Under the pieces are notes generated by a model. It made no database searches and was not told where the DNA came from. It saw only the letters and a program-made list of their open reading frames with translations. From Roseiarcus sp963709185 (GTDB taxonomy: Bacteria > Pseudomonadota > Alphaproteobacteria > Rhizobiales > Beijerinckiaceae): 64,000 nt of DNA. Shown piece after piece: positions 16,419-25,780 of the stretch; the first letter of the stretch is position 1; every line of letters begins with the position of its first letter. The translations under genes were made by a program, and so were the position numbers. The DNA lies in NCBI GenBank assembly GCA_963709185.1, contig CAVPVQ010000023.1, positions 62,001-126,000 on the forward strand, read 5' to 3'.

Positions 16419-17639
16419 ATGTCCCACGCCCTCCTCGATCACGCCGCCGCCGAACTCGCCGCCATTCGTCAGGCGGGCTTGTGGAAGCGCGAGCGGGCGA
16501 TTTCCTCGCCGCAGGGCGGCAGCGTGGTGGTTGCGCAGGAGGCCCTGCCGGGCGGCGCCAACGGCGGCGGGGTCGAGCTTCTCAATCTTTGCGCCAACAA
16601 CTACCTTGGGCTCGCCGACCATCCGCGCCTGATCGCCGCCGCCAAGGCGGCGCTCGACAGCCACGGCTTCGGCATGGCTTCGGTGCGCTTCATCTGCGGA
16701 ACGCAGGACCTGCACCTTGCGCTTGAGAGGAAGCTCGCCGATTTCCTGCGCGCGGAGGATTCGATCCTGTTTTCCTCCTGTTTCGACGCCAACGGCGGCG
16801 TGTTCGAGACGTTGCTCGGCGATCAGGACGCGGTCATTTCCGATGCGCTGAACCACGCCTCGATTATCGACGGCGTCCGGCTATGCAAGGCGCGGCGGCT
16901 GCGCTACGCCAACAACGACATGGGCGAACTCGAAGCGCGACTGATCGAGGCCAGAGATGCGCGCGCGCGGCTCATCGTCACCGACGGCGTGTTCTCGATG
17001 GACGGAATCATCGCCAATCTGCCGGGCATATGCGATCTGGCCGAACGGCATGACGCGCTGGTGATGGTCGATGACAGCCACGCGGTCGGATTCATCGGCG
17101 CGCGCGGCGCCGGAACGCCCGAGCGCTGCGGCGTCGAGGGGCGCGTGGCGCTCACCAGCGGAACATTCGGCAAGGCGCTGGGCGGCGCTTCGGGCGGCTA
17201 TATCGCCGGCGCCAAGCCGTTCGTCGATCTGTTGCGCCAGCGCGCGCGGCCCTACCTGTTCTCCAACGCGCTGGCCCCGTCGATCGTCGCGGCGACCATC
17301 GAGGCGCTCGACCTCATCGCGGCGGGCGCCGATCTGCGCGCGGCGCTGGCGCGCAACGCCGCCCATTTCCGCAAAGGCCTCGCGGCGGCCGGCTTCACCC
17401 TGACGCCGGGCGAGCATCCGATCATCCCGGTGATGATCGGCGACGCGGCCGTCGCCGCACGGCTGGCGGACGAACTCCAGCGGCGCGGCGTCTATGTCAC
17501 CGCCTTCTCCTATCCGGTGGTGCCGCACGGCAAGGCGCGCATCCGCACACAGATGAACGCCGCCCATTCGCTCGCCGATCTCGACCGCGCCATGGCGGCC
17601 TTTGCCGCGGCCGGTCGCGCGGTCGGGCTGATCGCCTGA
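16419..17639 (+). CDS. kbl: Glycine C-acetyltransferase (2-amino-3-ketobutyrate CoA ligase)
   Basis: Kbl cleaves 2-amino-3-ketobutyrate with CoA to glycine and acetyl-CoA, using PLP. The 406-residue protein has the alpha-oxoamine synthase features: LCANNYLGLADHPRL near the N-terminus, MVDDSHAVGFIG with the PLP-contacting Asp, and the PLP lysine in TSGTFGKALGGASGG. Homologous sequence begins at the ATG at 16419 (MSHALLDHAAAELA). tdh follows 33 bp downstream, so the two genes make up the threonine dehydrogenase route and are co-transcribed. Confidence 0.95.
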   Translation: MSHALLDHAAAELAAIRQAGLWKRERAISSPQGGSVVVAQEALPGGANGGGVELLNLCANNYLGLADHPRLIAAAKAALDSHGFGMASVRFICGTQDLHLALERKLADFLRAEDSILFSSCFDANGGVFETLLGDQDAVISDALNHASIIDGVRLCKARRLRYANNDMGELEARLIEARDARARLIVTDGVFSMDGIIANLPGICDLAERHDALVMVDDSHAVGFIGARGAGTPERCGVEGRVALTSGTFGKALGGASGGYIAGAKPFVDLLRQRARPYLFSNALAPSIVAATIEALDLIAAGADLRAALARNAAHFRKGLAAAGFTLTPGEHPIIPVMIGDAAVAARLADELQRRGVYVTAFSYPVVPHGKARIRTQMNAAHSLADLDRAMAAFAAAGRAVGLIA

Positions 17640-17672
17640 AATTCCACCCCCTCTCGCCGGGAATGCCGCGCC

Positions 17673-18701
17673 ATGAAATCTCTGGTCAAAGCAAAACGCG
17701 AACGCGGTCTGTGGCTGGAAGACACCCCGCGCCCGTCGTGCGGCCCCAACGACGTGCTGATCCAAGTCAAGAAGGCGGCGATCTGCGGCACTGACCTGCA
17801 CATCTACAATTGGGACAAATGGGCGGCGGCGACGATCCCGGCGCCGATGGTGGTCGGCCACGAATACCTCGGGGTGATCGAAGAGGTCGGGACCGACGTG
17901 CGCGCGCTCAAGGTCGGGCAGCGGGTTTCCGGCGAGGGCCATGTCGTGTGCGGCTTTTGCCGCAACTGCCGCGCCGGGCGCGCCCACCTGTGCCGCAACA
18001 CGCTGGGCGTCGGCGTCAACCGGCCCGGCGCCTTCGCCGACTATGTCGCTATCCCAGCGTCCAACGCCTATCCGATCCCCGATTCCATTCCCGACGAGAT
18101 CGCCGCGATTCTCGATCCGCTCGGCAACGCCGTGCACACCGCGCTGTCGTTCGATCTCGTCGGCGAGGACGTCCTGATCACCGGCGCCGGGCCGATCGGC
18201 TTGATGGCGATCGCGGTCTGCCGGCATGTCGGCGCGCGCAACATCGTCATCACCGACGTCAACGATTATCGCCTCGCCCTCGCCAAAACGATGGGCGCGA
18301 CGCGGGCGGTGCGCGCCGATCGCCAGACGCTCGGCGAGGTGATGGCTGAAATCGACATGCACGAGGGCTTCGACGTCGGTCTCGAAATGTCGGGCAATCC
18401 GAAAGCCTTGCGCGACCTGATCGGCGCGATGAACAACGGCGGCAAGGTCGCCCTGCTCGGCATTCTCGCCGACGAGGCGGCGATCGACTGGAACCAGGTG
18501 ATCTTCAAGGGATTGACGCTGAAGGGCATCTATGGCCGCGAAATGTATGAGACGTGGTACAAGATGCTGGCGATGCTGCAGAGCGGGCTCGACGTGACGC
18601 CGGTGATCACCCATCGCCTGCCGATGGCTGATTTCGAGGCGGGCTTTACCGCGTTGAACGCCGGGCGAGCTTGCAAGGTGGTGCTCGACATCAACGCGTG
18701 A
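17673..18701 (+). CDS. tdh: L-threonine 3-dehydrogenase
   Basis: Tdh oxidises L-threonine to 2-amino-3-ketobutyrate with NAD+, feeding Kbl encoded just upstream. The 342-residue medium-chain dehydrogenase keeps the catalytic zinc ligands C38 (AAICGTDLH) and H63/E64 (VVGHEYLG), the structural zinc cysteines in CGFCRNCRAGRAHLC, and the NAD-binding ITGAGPIGLMA. Length is that of the E. coli enzyme. The product is expected in the cytoplasm as a tetramer. Confidence 0.96.
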   Translation: MKSLVKAKRERGLWLEDTPRPSCGPNDVLIQVKKAAICGTDLHIYNWDKWAAATIPAPMVVGHEYLGVIEEVGTDVRALKVGQRVSGEGHVVCGFCRNCRAGRAHLCRNTLGVGVNRPGAFADYVAIPASNAYPIPDSIPDEIAAILDPLGNAVHTALSFDLVGEDVLITGAGPIGLMAIAVCRHVGARNIVITDVNDYRLALAKTMGATRAVRADRQTLGEVMAEIDMHEGFDVGLEMSGNPKALRDLIGAMNNGGKVALLGILADEAAIDWNQVIFKGLTLKGIYGREMYETWYKMLAMLQSGLDVTPVITHRLPMADFEAGFTALNAGRACKVVLDINA

Positions 18702-18733
18702 GACGGTCTCGCGAACGAAGGGATGAGGAAGCC

Positions 18734-19273
18734 GTGGCGGCGGGATTTCAGGGCGTTGTGAGCATGCAGGCGGCGCCCGGACGCGCGTGCGGGACCTGCA
18801 CTTTGTGCTGCAAGGTCTTCCAGCTCCCCGAGTTGGAAAAGCCGGCGGGCGTTTGGTGCCGCCATTGCACGCAAGGCGTCGGCTGCGGCGTCCATCCCGA
18901 TCGGCCAGCCCAATGCCGCGCGTTCTTCTGTCTGTGGATGACCGACGCGACGATGCCCGCGGACTGGAAGCCCGAGCGCTCGAAGATGGTGCTGTCGATC
19001 TTCCCGGCCAACGGGTTCATTTACGTCCAGGTCGATCCCGGCTTTCCCCAGGCGTGGCGCAAGGCGCCCTACTATGATCAGTTGCGCCGCTGGGCGAAGG
19101 TTCTGGTCGAAAAGGGGCGCCACATCATCGCCTTCGTCAACGACAGCGCGACCCTGATCATGCCCGAAGAGGCCATTCCGCTGGGAAAAATGACGGCGAG
19201 CGACAAATTCCGCATCGAACGCGCGTTCGGCGAGAATGGCCCGACTTATCGCGTAGAGCGACTATCCGCGTGA
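18734..19273 (+). CDS. YkgJ-like cysteine-cluster protein
   Basis: A protein of about 179 residues whose N-terminal half carries a dense cysteine set (RACGTCTLCCKVF, CRHCTQGVGCGVH, AQCRAFFC). This resembles the YkgJ/zinc- or iron-cluster family (CxxCxxCC). The second half (RSKMVLSIFPANGFIYVQVDP and following) is conserved-looking but unnamed. The GTG at 18734 has AAGGGATGAGG upstream; an ATG at 18764 is the alternative and would give 169 residues. It begins 33 bp after tdh and may be co-transcribed. The metal and function are not known. Confidence 0.75.
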   Translation: MAAGFQGVVSMQAAPGRACGTCTLCCKVFQLPELEKPAGVWCRHCTQGVGCGVHPDRPAQCRAFFCLWMTDATMPADWKPERSKMVLSIFPANGFIYVQVDPGFPQAWRKAPYYDQLRRWAKVLVEKGRHIIAFVNDSATLIMPEEAIPLGKMTASDKFRIERAFGENGPTYRVERLSA

Positions 19274-19407
19274 TCGCGGACGAGGCTGGATTATTTCCTT
19301 CCGCAACGAACACGACGGTCGCGCGAGCCATGCGCCGCCGCACAAATCCTCCGGTCTCCAAGGACTCGACGCGCTTGAAAAACCCAACAGATAGGTTACG
19401 TTGAGCG

Positions 19408-19628
19408 ATGGTGGTCGTCCATCGCGCTTACGGTTTCCGGTTCGTCATCTACACGCTCGATCACCAACCGGCGCATGTCCACGTAACGGGAGCGGGACAG
19501 GCGAAAATCAATCTGCTTGGTCTTATGGCGCACCCGAACTCGTGTCCAGCATTGGCGTCAAGCGGTCCGACATGCGGCGCCTGATTGCTGAGGTGGTTGA
19601 GCGTCGTGACTATTTCTTGCAGGAATAG
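19408..19628 (+). pseudogene. DUF4160 protein, frameshifted
   Basis: From the ATG at 19408 the frame reads VVVHRAYGFRFVIYTLDHQP, then AHVHVTGAGQAKINLLG, a typical DUF4160 N-terminus. The matching C-terminal half (YGAPELVSSIGVKRSDMRRLIAEVV, ending RRDYFLQE) is in the -1 frame and stops at 19628. A single missing base around 19522-19526 (GGTCTTATGG) separates the halves. DUF4160 proteins are commonly paired with DUF2442 proteins, as here, and such pairs have been proposed as toxin-antitoxin modules. Unless this is a sequencing error or a programmed shift, the first member of the module is broken. Confidence 0.78.
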
Positions 19629-19638
19629 GAGCGCATCC

Positions 19639-20058
19639 ATGGTCGACTTGACTGACGCGCGGATCAAGGCCGCCGAGGCGGGCGGCCGCAAGATGCTTCA
19701 AACCGAACCCCGAGCGGTGTCCGCACGCTATGACCAGGCCACAGGTCGGATAGTGGTCGATCTGGTCAACGGGTGCACGTATGCTTTCCCGTCGCATCTT
19801 GTGCAGGACCTGCATGGCGCGAGCCCCAAGGATCTTGCTGACGTCGAGGTGGACGGGCTCGGCTTCAATTTACATTGGTCGGGACTGGACGTGGACCTCT
19901 ACGTGCCGGCGTTGGTGTCGGGAATCTTCGGCACGCGCGCGTGGATGGCTCGCGCGCTGGCCCGCGAGGCCGGCCGGACAACCTCACCGGCGAAGGCGGC
20001 GGCGGCTCGGTCGAATGGCGCCAAGGGCGGTCGTCCGCGCAAGATCGCGAACCGCTGA
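19639..20058 (+). CDS. DUF2442 domain protein
   Basis: A 139-residue protein whose first 80 residues (AVSARYDQATGRIVVDLVNG, then FNLHWSGLDVDLYVPALVSG) match the DUF2442 pattern. The Lys/Ala/Gly/Arg-rich tail (AARSNGAKGGRPRKIANR) looks DNA-binding. DUF2442 members are usually encoded beside DUF4160 proteins, as here, 10 bp downstream of the frameshifted copy, and are thought to act as the antitoxin-like partner. AGGAG lies about 6 nt before the ATG. This gene is intact although its partner is not. Confidence 0.82.
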   Translation: MVDLTDARIKAAEAGGRKMLQTEPRAVSARYDQATGRIVVDLVNGCTYAFPSHLVQDLHGASPKDLADVEVDGLGFNLHWSGLDVDLYVPALVSGIFGTRAWMARALAREAGRTTSPAKAAAARSNGAKGGRPRKIANR

Positions 20059-20188
20059 ATCCCGGCCTTCCCGTACCGCTCGGCGGGCCGGACGTCTTCA
20101 GGCCGAAACTGTGCCGACGCGCTCTGTCGCAAGCGTGTCCCGACCTCGGCGGGGCGTCAGGCCGCTATCTTCAGCGCCCCGCCCGCGC

Positions 20189-21139
20189 TCAGCCGTTGCG
20201 CAGATGCTGCGCCAGCGCCTCCAGCACCGCCATGCGCACCGCGACCCCCATCTCGACCTGCTCGCGGATCAGTGACTGCGCTCCGTCCGCCACCAGCGAA
20301 TCGATCTCGACGCCGCGATTCATCGGGCCGGGATGCATGACCAGCGCATCCGGCTTGGCCCAGCGCAGCTTCTCCTCGTCGAGGCCGAAGAAGTGGAAAT
20401 ATTCCTTGGTCGAGGGCACGAAGGCGCCGTTCATGCGTTCGCGCTGCAGGCGCAGCATCATCACGATATCGGCGCCCGCCAGCCCCGCGCGCATGTCGTG
20501 GAACGCCTCGACCCCCATATTCTCGATGCCGACCGGCAACAGGGTCGACGGGCCGACGACGCGAACCCTGGCGCCCAAAGCCCCAAGCAGCAGGATATTC
20601 GAGCGGGCGACGCGCGAATGCAGGATGTCGCCGCAAATGGCGACGATCAGCCCTTCGATGCGCCCCTTGTTGCGGCGGATCGTCAGCGCATCGAGCAGCG
20701 CCTGGGTCGGATGCTCATGGGCCCCGTCGCCGGCGTTGATCACCGAGCAATCGACCTTGCGCGCCAACAGGTGGGCGGCGCCGGCGTGATGGTGGCGAAC
20801 GACGATGATGTCCGGCCGCATGGCGTTGAGCGTCGCCGCCGTGTCGATCAGCGTCTCGCCCTTTTTCACGCTGGAATTGGCCGTCGCCATGTTCATCACG
20901 TCGGCGCCGAGTCGCTTGCCGGCCAGTTCGAACGAGGATTGCGTCCGCGTCGAGGCTTCGAAGAACAGGTTGATTTGCGTGCGGCCGCGCAAGGTCGCGC
21001 GCTTCTTTTCGACCTGCCGGGAAATCTCCACGGCGGCGTCGGCCAGATCGAGCAGCGCGACGATCTCGATCGGCGAGAGACCCTCGATGCCGAGCAGATG
21101 GCGTTGCGCGAAAATCGGTTTTTGCGGCGTTGCGGACAT
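20189..21139 (-). CDS. pyrB: Aspartate carbamoyltransferase catalytic subunit
   Basis: PyrB condenses carbamoyl phosphate with aspartate in pyrimidine synthesis. The 316 residues contain the carbamoyl-phosphate loop FFEASTRTQSSFE, HPTQALLDALTI, the 80s-loop lysine segment (NSSVKKGET) and MHPGPMNRGVEI. No pyrI regulatory gene is visible. In many relatives the degenerate dihydroorotase follows directly; here it lies 4.8 kb downstream, past a block of oppositely oriented genes. pyrB and topA are divergent, sharing about 210 bp. Confidence 0.96.
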   Translation of the reverse strand: MSATPQKPIFAQRHLLGIEGLSPIEIVALLDLADAAVEISRQVEKKRATLRGRTQINLFFEASTRTQSSFELAGKRLGADVMNMATANSSVKKGETLIDTAATLNAMRPDIIVVRHHHAGAAHLLARKVDCSVINAGDGAHEHPTQALLDALTIRRNKGRIEGLIVAICGDILHSRVARSNILLLGALGARVRVVGPSTLLPVGIENMGVEAFHDMRAGLAGADIVMMLRLQRERMNGAFVPSTKEYFHFFGLDEEKLRWAKPDALVMHPGPMNRGVEIDSLVADGAQSLIREQVEMGVAVRMAVLEALAQHLRNG

Positions 21140-21350
21140 GCCGGCGAGAGCCTATAGGCGTTGCGCCGGCGAGGAGCAAGGCGGACCGCCGTCAGGACGC
21201 TGCTCGGGACGGGCGAGCGCTTTCGTCATTTGACACGCGCCCTCCCCTCCACCATTTTCCGCGCCCTGTTCGGCCCGCCTCGGCAGAGGCGACTTCGCGG
21301 CCGCGGGCTCCGCAAAGGCTCGTTTTCTCCGCGTTCGAGGACAATTGCGC

Positions 21351-24260
21351 ATGAAGGTAGTGATCGTCGAATCGCCCGCCAAGGCTAAGACAATCAACAA
21401 ATATCTGGGCAAGGACTATGACGTCTACGCGTCGTTCGGCCACGTCCGCGACTTGCCGCCGAAGGACGGTTCGGTCGATCCCGACAACGATTTTGCGATG
21501 TTGTGGGAGGTCGACGGCAAGGCCGCCAAGCGCCTGTCGGCGATCGCCGCCGCCGTCAAGGACGCCGACCGGGTGATTCTGGCGACCGACCCCGATCGCG
21601 AAGGCGAAGCGATCTCCTGGCACATTTACGAGATATTGAAGGGCAAACGCGTCCTCAAGGACAAGCGCGTCGACCGGGTGGTGTTCAACGCGGTGACCAG
21701 GGAAGCGGTGGTCGAGGCGATGCGCCATCCCCGCCAGATCGATGCGGCGCTGGTCGACGCCTATCTCGCGCGACGCGCTCTCGATTATCTCTTTGGCTTC
21801 AATCTTTCGCCGGTGCTGTGGCGCAAGCTGCCCGGCGCCCGCTCGGCCGGCCGCGTGCAATCGGTGGCGCTGCGCATCGTCTGCGACCGCGAGCTGGAGA
21901 TCGAGAAATTCGTCTCGCGCGAATACTGGTCGATCGTCGCGCATCTGAAGACGGCGGCCGACGCGCCGTTCACCGCGCGGCTCGTCGGCGCCGACGGCAA
22001 GAAGATCAACCGGCTCGACATCGGTTCGGGCAAGGAGGCGGAGGACTTCAAGGCGGCGCTCGACGCCGCCAAATTCTCGGTCGTCGAGGTCGAATCGAAG
22101 CCCAGCAAGCGGCACCCCTACCCGCCCTTCACCACGTCGACGCTGCAACAGGAAGCTTCGCGCAAGCTCGGCCTCGCGCCGGCGCGCACCATGCAGATCG
22201 CCCAGCGCCTTTATGAGGGCGTAGACTTCGGCGAGGGTCCGACCGGACTCATTACATATATGCGCACCGACGGCGTCGACCTCGCGCCCGAGGCGATCGA
22301 AGGGGCGCGGCGGGTGATCGGCCAGGATTTCGGCGCGCAATATGTGCCGGCCGCGCCGCGCCGTTACACCGTCAAGGCGAAGAACGCGCAGGAAGCGCAC
22401 GAGGCGATCCGTCCGACCGACCTCAGCCGCCGACCACGCGACATCGCGCGTCACCTCGAAGGCGATCAGGCCAAGCTCTATGAGCTGATCTGGCGACGAA
22501 CGATCGCCAGCCAGATGGAGAGCGCGGAGCTGGAGCGCACCAGCGTCGACATCCTCGCCGCGGCCGGCAAGCGGCGTCTCGAGTTCCGCGCGACCGGGCA
22601 GGTCATCCGTTTCGACGGATTCCTCGCTCTCTACCAGGAAGGGCGCGACGACGAGGAGGACGAGGAGTCCGGCCGGCTGCCGGCGATGGCGGCGGGCGAG
22701 CCCCTCACCAAGGAGCGCATCGAGGCTTCGCAGCATTTCACCGAGCCGCCGCCGCGCTTCACCGAAGCGACGCTGGTCAAGCGCATGGAGGAGCTCGGCA
22801 TCGGCCGGCCTTCCACCTATGCCTCCACGCTCGCCGTCCTGCGCGACCGCGCTTATGTGCGGCTTGAGAAGAAACGTCTGTTTCCCGAGGACAAGGGCCG
22901 GCTGGTCACCGCCTTCCTCGAAGCCTTCTTCACCCGTTATGTCGGCTATGGCTTCACCGCCGACCTCGAAGAAAAACTCGACGAGGTCTCCAACAGTCAA
23001 ATCGTCTGGAAGGATTTGCTCCGTGACTTCTGGCGCGAATTCTCGGCGGCGATCGACGGCACGCGGGAATTGCGCACCACCCAGGTGCTCGACAGCCTCA
23101 ACGAACTGCTCGGGCCCCATATTTTCCCGGCGCGCGAGGACGGCGGCGACCCGCGCCTCTGTCCGCTCTGCCACAAGGGGCAGTTGTCGCTGAAGCTCGG
23201 CAAATTCGGCGCTTTCATCGGTTGCTCCAACTATCCCGAATGCCGGTTCACGCGCGTCCTCTCGCCCAACGGACAGGACCAGGCCAATGCGATCGAAGGC
23301 GAGCGGCCCGGCGTTCGCGTGCTTGGCAAGGACCCGGCGACCGGCGAGGAGGTGACGCTGCGCAGCGGGCGCTTCGGCGACTATGTGCAACTCGGCGAGG
23401 GTGAAAAGCCCAAGCGCTGCTCGCTGCCCAAGGCGATCGCGCCGGCCGACCTTACGCTGGAACAGGCGCTGGCCCTGCTGTCGCTGCCGCGCGAGGTCGC
23501 GCGTCATCCGACCAGCGGTGAGCCGATCCTGGCCGGCGTCGGCCGCTACGGGGCCTATGTCCAGCACGGCAAGACCTACGCCAATCTCGGCAAGGACGAA
23601 GACGTCCTGGCGATCGGCGCCAACCGCGCCATCGATCTTGTCGTCGCCAAGGAGAGCGGGGCCGGCGGCCGCCGGTTCGGCGCGGGGTCCGGACGCGCGC
23701 TCGGCGCGCATCCGACGCTCGGGGGCGCGGTCACGGTGAAGGAAGGTCGCTTCGGCGCCTATGTCAATCACGGCAAGATCAATGCGACCCTGCCGAAAGG
23801 GACCGACACCGCCGCGCTGACGCTGGACGAAGCCGTCGCCGCGCTGGCCACCAAGGCGTCGGGAGGCGGGGTCGGCGGCGGCCGCGTGCTCGGCGAACAT
23901 CCTAGCGGCGGGGCGGTTTCGGTCCGGCCGGGGCGGTTCGGCGCCTATGTCAACTGGGGCAAGATCAACGCGACCATCCCGAAGTCGGCGTCGCCCGATG
24001 ACATATCGCTCGGCGAGGCTGTCGACCTGATCGAGGAAAAGGAAGGCCGGCCCGCTGGCGCGCGCGTCGGCAAGTCCGCCAAGCCAAGCCGCAAGGCGCC
24101 GCCGAAAGCGGGCGCGCCCAAGAAGGCCGCGAGCGTCAGCGCCCCGCCATTCAAACCGGACCCGAAGACCAAGCGCGGCGCCGCGAAGCCTCCCTCAACC
24201 GCGAAATCCGGCGCCAAGCCGCTCAAAAGGCCCGCGGCGAGGGCGACGCGCAAGGCGTGA
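21351..24260 (+). CDS. topA: DNA topoisomerase I
   Basis: This type IA topoisomerase relaxes negative supercoils. The 969-residue protein begins with the Toprim motif VVIVESPAKAKTI, contains DPDREGEAISWHI, and has the active-site tyrosine Y303 in GLITYMRTDG. One intact C4 zinc finger (CPLCHKGQ, then CSNYPEC) is followed by four C-terminal GRFGxYV repeats that bind single-stranded DNA. The last 90 residues are a Lys/Ala/Pro-rich tail of the kind common in alphaproteobacteria. The ATG at 21351 has GAGG upstream. Confidence 0.96.
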   Translation: MKVVIVESPAKAKTINKYLGKDYDVYASFGHVRDLPPKDGSVDPDNDFAMLWEVDGKAAKRLSAIAAAVKDADRVILATDPDREGEAISWHIYEILKGKRVLKDKRVDRVVFNAVTREAVVEAMRHPRQIDAALVDAYLARRALDYLFGFNLSPVLWRKLPGARSAGRVQSVALRIVCDRELEIEKFVSREYWSIVAHLKTAADAPFTARLVGADGKKINRLDIGSGKEAEDFKAALDAAKFSVVEVESKPSKRHPYPPFTTSTLQQEASRKLGLAPARTMQIAQRLYEGVDFGEGPTGLITYMRTDGVDLAPEAIEGARRVIGQDFGAQYVPAAPRRYTVKAKNAQEAHEAIRPTDLSRRPRDIARHLEGDQAKLYELIWRRTIASQMESAELERTSVDILAAAGKRRLEFRATGQVIRFDGFLALYQEGRDDEEDEESGRLPAMAAGEPLTKERIEASQHFTEPPPRFTEATLVKRMEELGIGRPSTYASTLAVLRDRAYVRLEKKRLFPEDKGRLVTAFLEAFFTRYVGYGFTADLEEKLDEVSNSQIVWKDLLRDFWREFSAAIDGTRELRTTQVLDSLNELLGPHIFPAREDGGDPRLCPLCHKGQLSLKLGKFGAFIGCSNYPECRFTRVLSPNGQDQANAIEGERPGVRVLGKDPATGEEVTLRSGRFGDYVQLGEGEKPKRCSLPKAIAPADLTLEQALALLSLPREVARHPTSGEPILAGVGRYGAYVQHGKTYANLGKDEDVLAIGANRAIDLVVAKESGAGGRRFGAGSGRALGAHPTLGGAVTVKEGRFGAYVNHGKINATLPKGTDTAALTLDEAVAALATKASGGGVGGGRVLGEHPSGGAVSVRPGRFGAYVNWGKINATIPKSASPDDISLGEAVDLIEEKEGRPAGARVGKSAKPSRKAPPKAGAPKKAASVSAPPFKPDPKTKRGAAKPPSTAKSGAKPLKRPAARATRKA

Positions 24261-24315
24261 GCCCGGCACGGCGGCCGCGCATCCGTTGCGCCGGAGCGCC
24301 GGAGCAACCCGGCGC

Positions 24316-24705
24316 TCAGGCGAGCGCGATCGCCTCGATGGCCACGAGCACGCCAGGAATGTCGGCGCCGAATCGAACCATCGCCCGCGCCGGCTTCGCG
24401 CCGGGGAAAAACTCCGCATACGCCTCGTTCATTTCCCTGTAGAGGTCGGGCCGCGCGAGCAGCACAGTAACCTTCACCACTCGCTCCAACGAGCTCCCGG
24501 CGGCGTTCAGGATGGTCTGGACATTGCGCAAGGCCTGGCGCGTCTGTTCCTGCATCGTGGCGCCGACGATCTCGGTGGGACCGCCGCCCGGCCGGACCGG
24601 GATCTGCCCGGAAACGAATACGAAACCGTTGGCGACCACGGCATGCGAGTAGGGGGAATGGGCCGGCGGATAGTCAGGAACGTCAACGTGGCGGATCGTG
24701 GACAT
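24316..24705 (-). CDS. RidA family protein (enamine/imine deaminase)
   Basis: RidA proteins hydrolyse reactive enamine/imine intermediates released by PLP enzymes. This 129-residue member keeps the key residues: R107 in AKPARAMVRF, which binds the carboxylate and water, and E124 in the C-terminal VAIEAIALA. FVSGQIPV and RNVQTILNAAG are the other family motifs. It is convergent with topA (55 bp between stops). A second Rid protein at 35559-35942 lacks the arginine. Confidence 0.9.
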   Translation of the reverse strand: MSTIRHVDVPDYPPAHSPYSHAVVANGFVFVSGQIPVRPGGGPTEIVGATMQEQTRQALRNVQTILNAAGSSLERVVKVTVLLARPDLYREMNEAYAEFFPGAKPARAMVRFGADIPGVLVAIEAIALA

Positions 24706-25075
24706 GGTCGGTAGTTCCCCAGCGTTCGCCTGGACGGCTGGCCACAGGATCGGCGAGAAGCCTCGTTCTCAAGACTTTCAAGCATAGCTGATGTTCGGCG
24801 CGCCCGCCCGGCGGCTGGGCTGCGCCAAAACGGCGGGACGGTCGACGTGTTTCGACGGCGATTCTTGAGAAGGGGCGCGTGGATTTTCCGTTTTCCGGAT
24901 CGGCGGGCTCGCCGCAGGTCCTGCAACAATATCCCCGCAGCGGAAGTTCACTTGAGGCGACCTCCGCCTCTTGCAGCCGCTTGAATAAAATACCGGCATG
25001 GTGCAGTTGTGTGCGACGAGGCGACGCCAAGGGCGCGGTGTATCGCGGGGTTATCGGCGCCGAAGGACGCGTTTC
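24706..25075. other. Intergenic region before pmtA
   Basis: About 370 bases between divergent genes. It must contain promoters for ridA and pmtA, but I could not pick convincing boxes. The only structure seen is a 6-bp inverted repeat (GAGGCG 24954-24959, CGCCTC 24965-24970, 5-nt loop) with no T-run. Confidence 0.5.
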
Positions 25076-25762
25076 ATGACGCATTCGAGGAGTGCAACGC
25101 CGGAGCTGGCGGCCAGTCGCGCCTCTCAATCGGCCTACAGCCGTTGGGCGCCGATCTACGATCTGTTGTTCGATCTGCCTTTTCACCCCGGCCGGCTGGT
25201 CGCCGCGGCGACCGCGGCCCAGGCGGCGGGCGACGACGGCGAGATCCTGGTGGTCGGCGTCGGCACCGGCCTCGAACTCGGGCTGATGCCGAGGAACGTT
25301 CGCGTCACCGGCATCGATCTGAGCGCGCCGATGTTGAATATCGCGCGCGAACGGGTCGCGAAAAAGGCGCTTGGCCAGGTCGCGGCGCTTCACATCATGG
25401 ACGCCGGCGCGCTCGACTTCGCGGGCGAACAATTCGATGTGGTGCTGGCCCCGTATGTGATGAGCGTCGTCCCCTCGCCAGCCCGCGCGCTGGACGAGAT
25501 GTGGCGCGTTCTCAGACCCGGCGGCCAGATGGTGCTGATGAACCATTTTTCCGCCGTGCGGGGCATGCGCGCCCGGATCGAGGCGGCGCTCGAAAAATCG
25601 GCGGGTTGGCTGGGCTGGCATCCGCAATTCCCCTACTCGGCGGTCGGCGACTGGATCGGCGGGCGGCCGGACGCGGCGCTCGTCGAACGACGCGAAGTCG
25701 CGCCGTTCCGGCTGTTTACGCTGCTGCGCGTCCGGAAGGCGGCGTCGAAGGACGCGGGCTGA
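25076..25762 (+). CDS. pmtA: Phosphatidylethanolamine N-methyltransferase (PmtA)
   Basis: PmtA methylates phosphatidylethanolamine with S-adenosylmethionine, making phosphatidylcholine, a lipid typical of Rhizobiales. The 228-residue class I methyltransferase shows YDLLFDLPFHPGR, the SAM-binding ILVVGVGTGLEL, the acidic GIDLSAPML, and FDVVLAPYVMSVVPSP. This spacing matches the Rhodobacter-type enzyme and not the Sinorhizobium-type. The ATG at 25076 is chosen from homology. It acts at the inner membrane face. Confidence 0.85.
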   Translation: MTHSRSATPELAASRASQSAYSRWAPIYDLLFDLPFHPGRLVAAATAAQAAGDDGEILVVGVGTGLELGLMPRNVRVTGIDLSAPMLNIARERVAKKALGQVAALHIMDAGALDFAGEQFDVVLAPYVMSVVPSPARALDEMWRVLRPGGQMVLMNHFSAVRGMRARIEAALEKSAGWLGWHPQFPYSAVGDWIGGRPDAALVERREVAPFRLFTLLRVRKAASKDAG

Positions 25763-25780
25763 GGGCGGCGCGTCATCAGG

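Noticed and set aside
21192..23900. A 902-codon open frame on the minus strand
   Set aside because: It lies wholly antisense to topA, is Arg/Asp/Gly/Ala-rich and has no recognisable motif. Such long shadow frames are expected opposite GC-rich genes.
24954..24970. GAGGCG/CGCCTC hairpin before pmtA, considered as a terminator or operator
   Set aside because: The stem is short and lacks a T-run, and GC-rich sequence yields such repeats often by chance.
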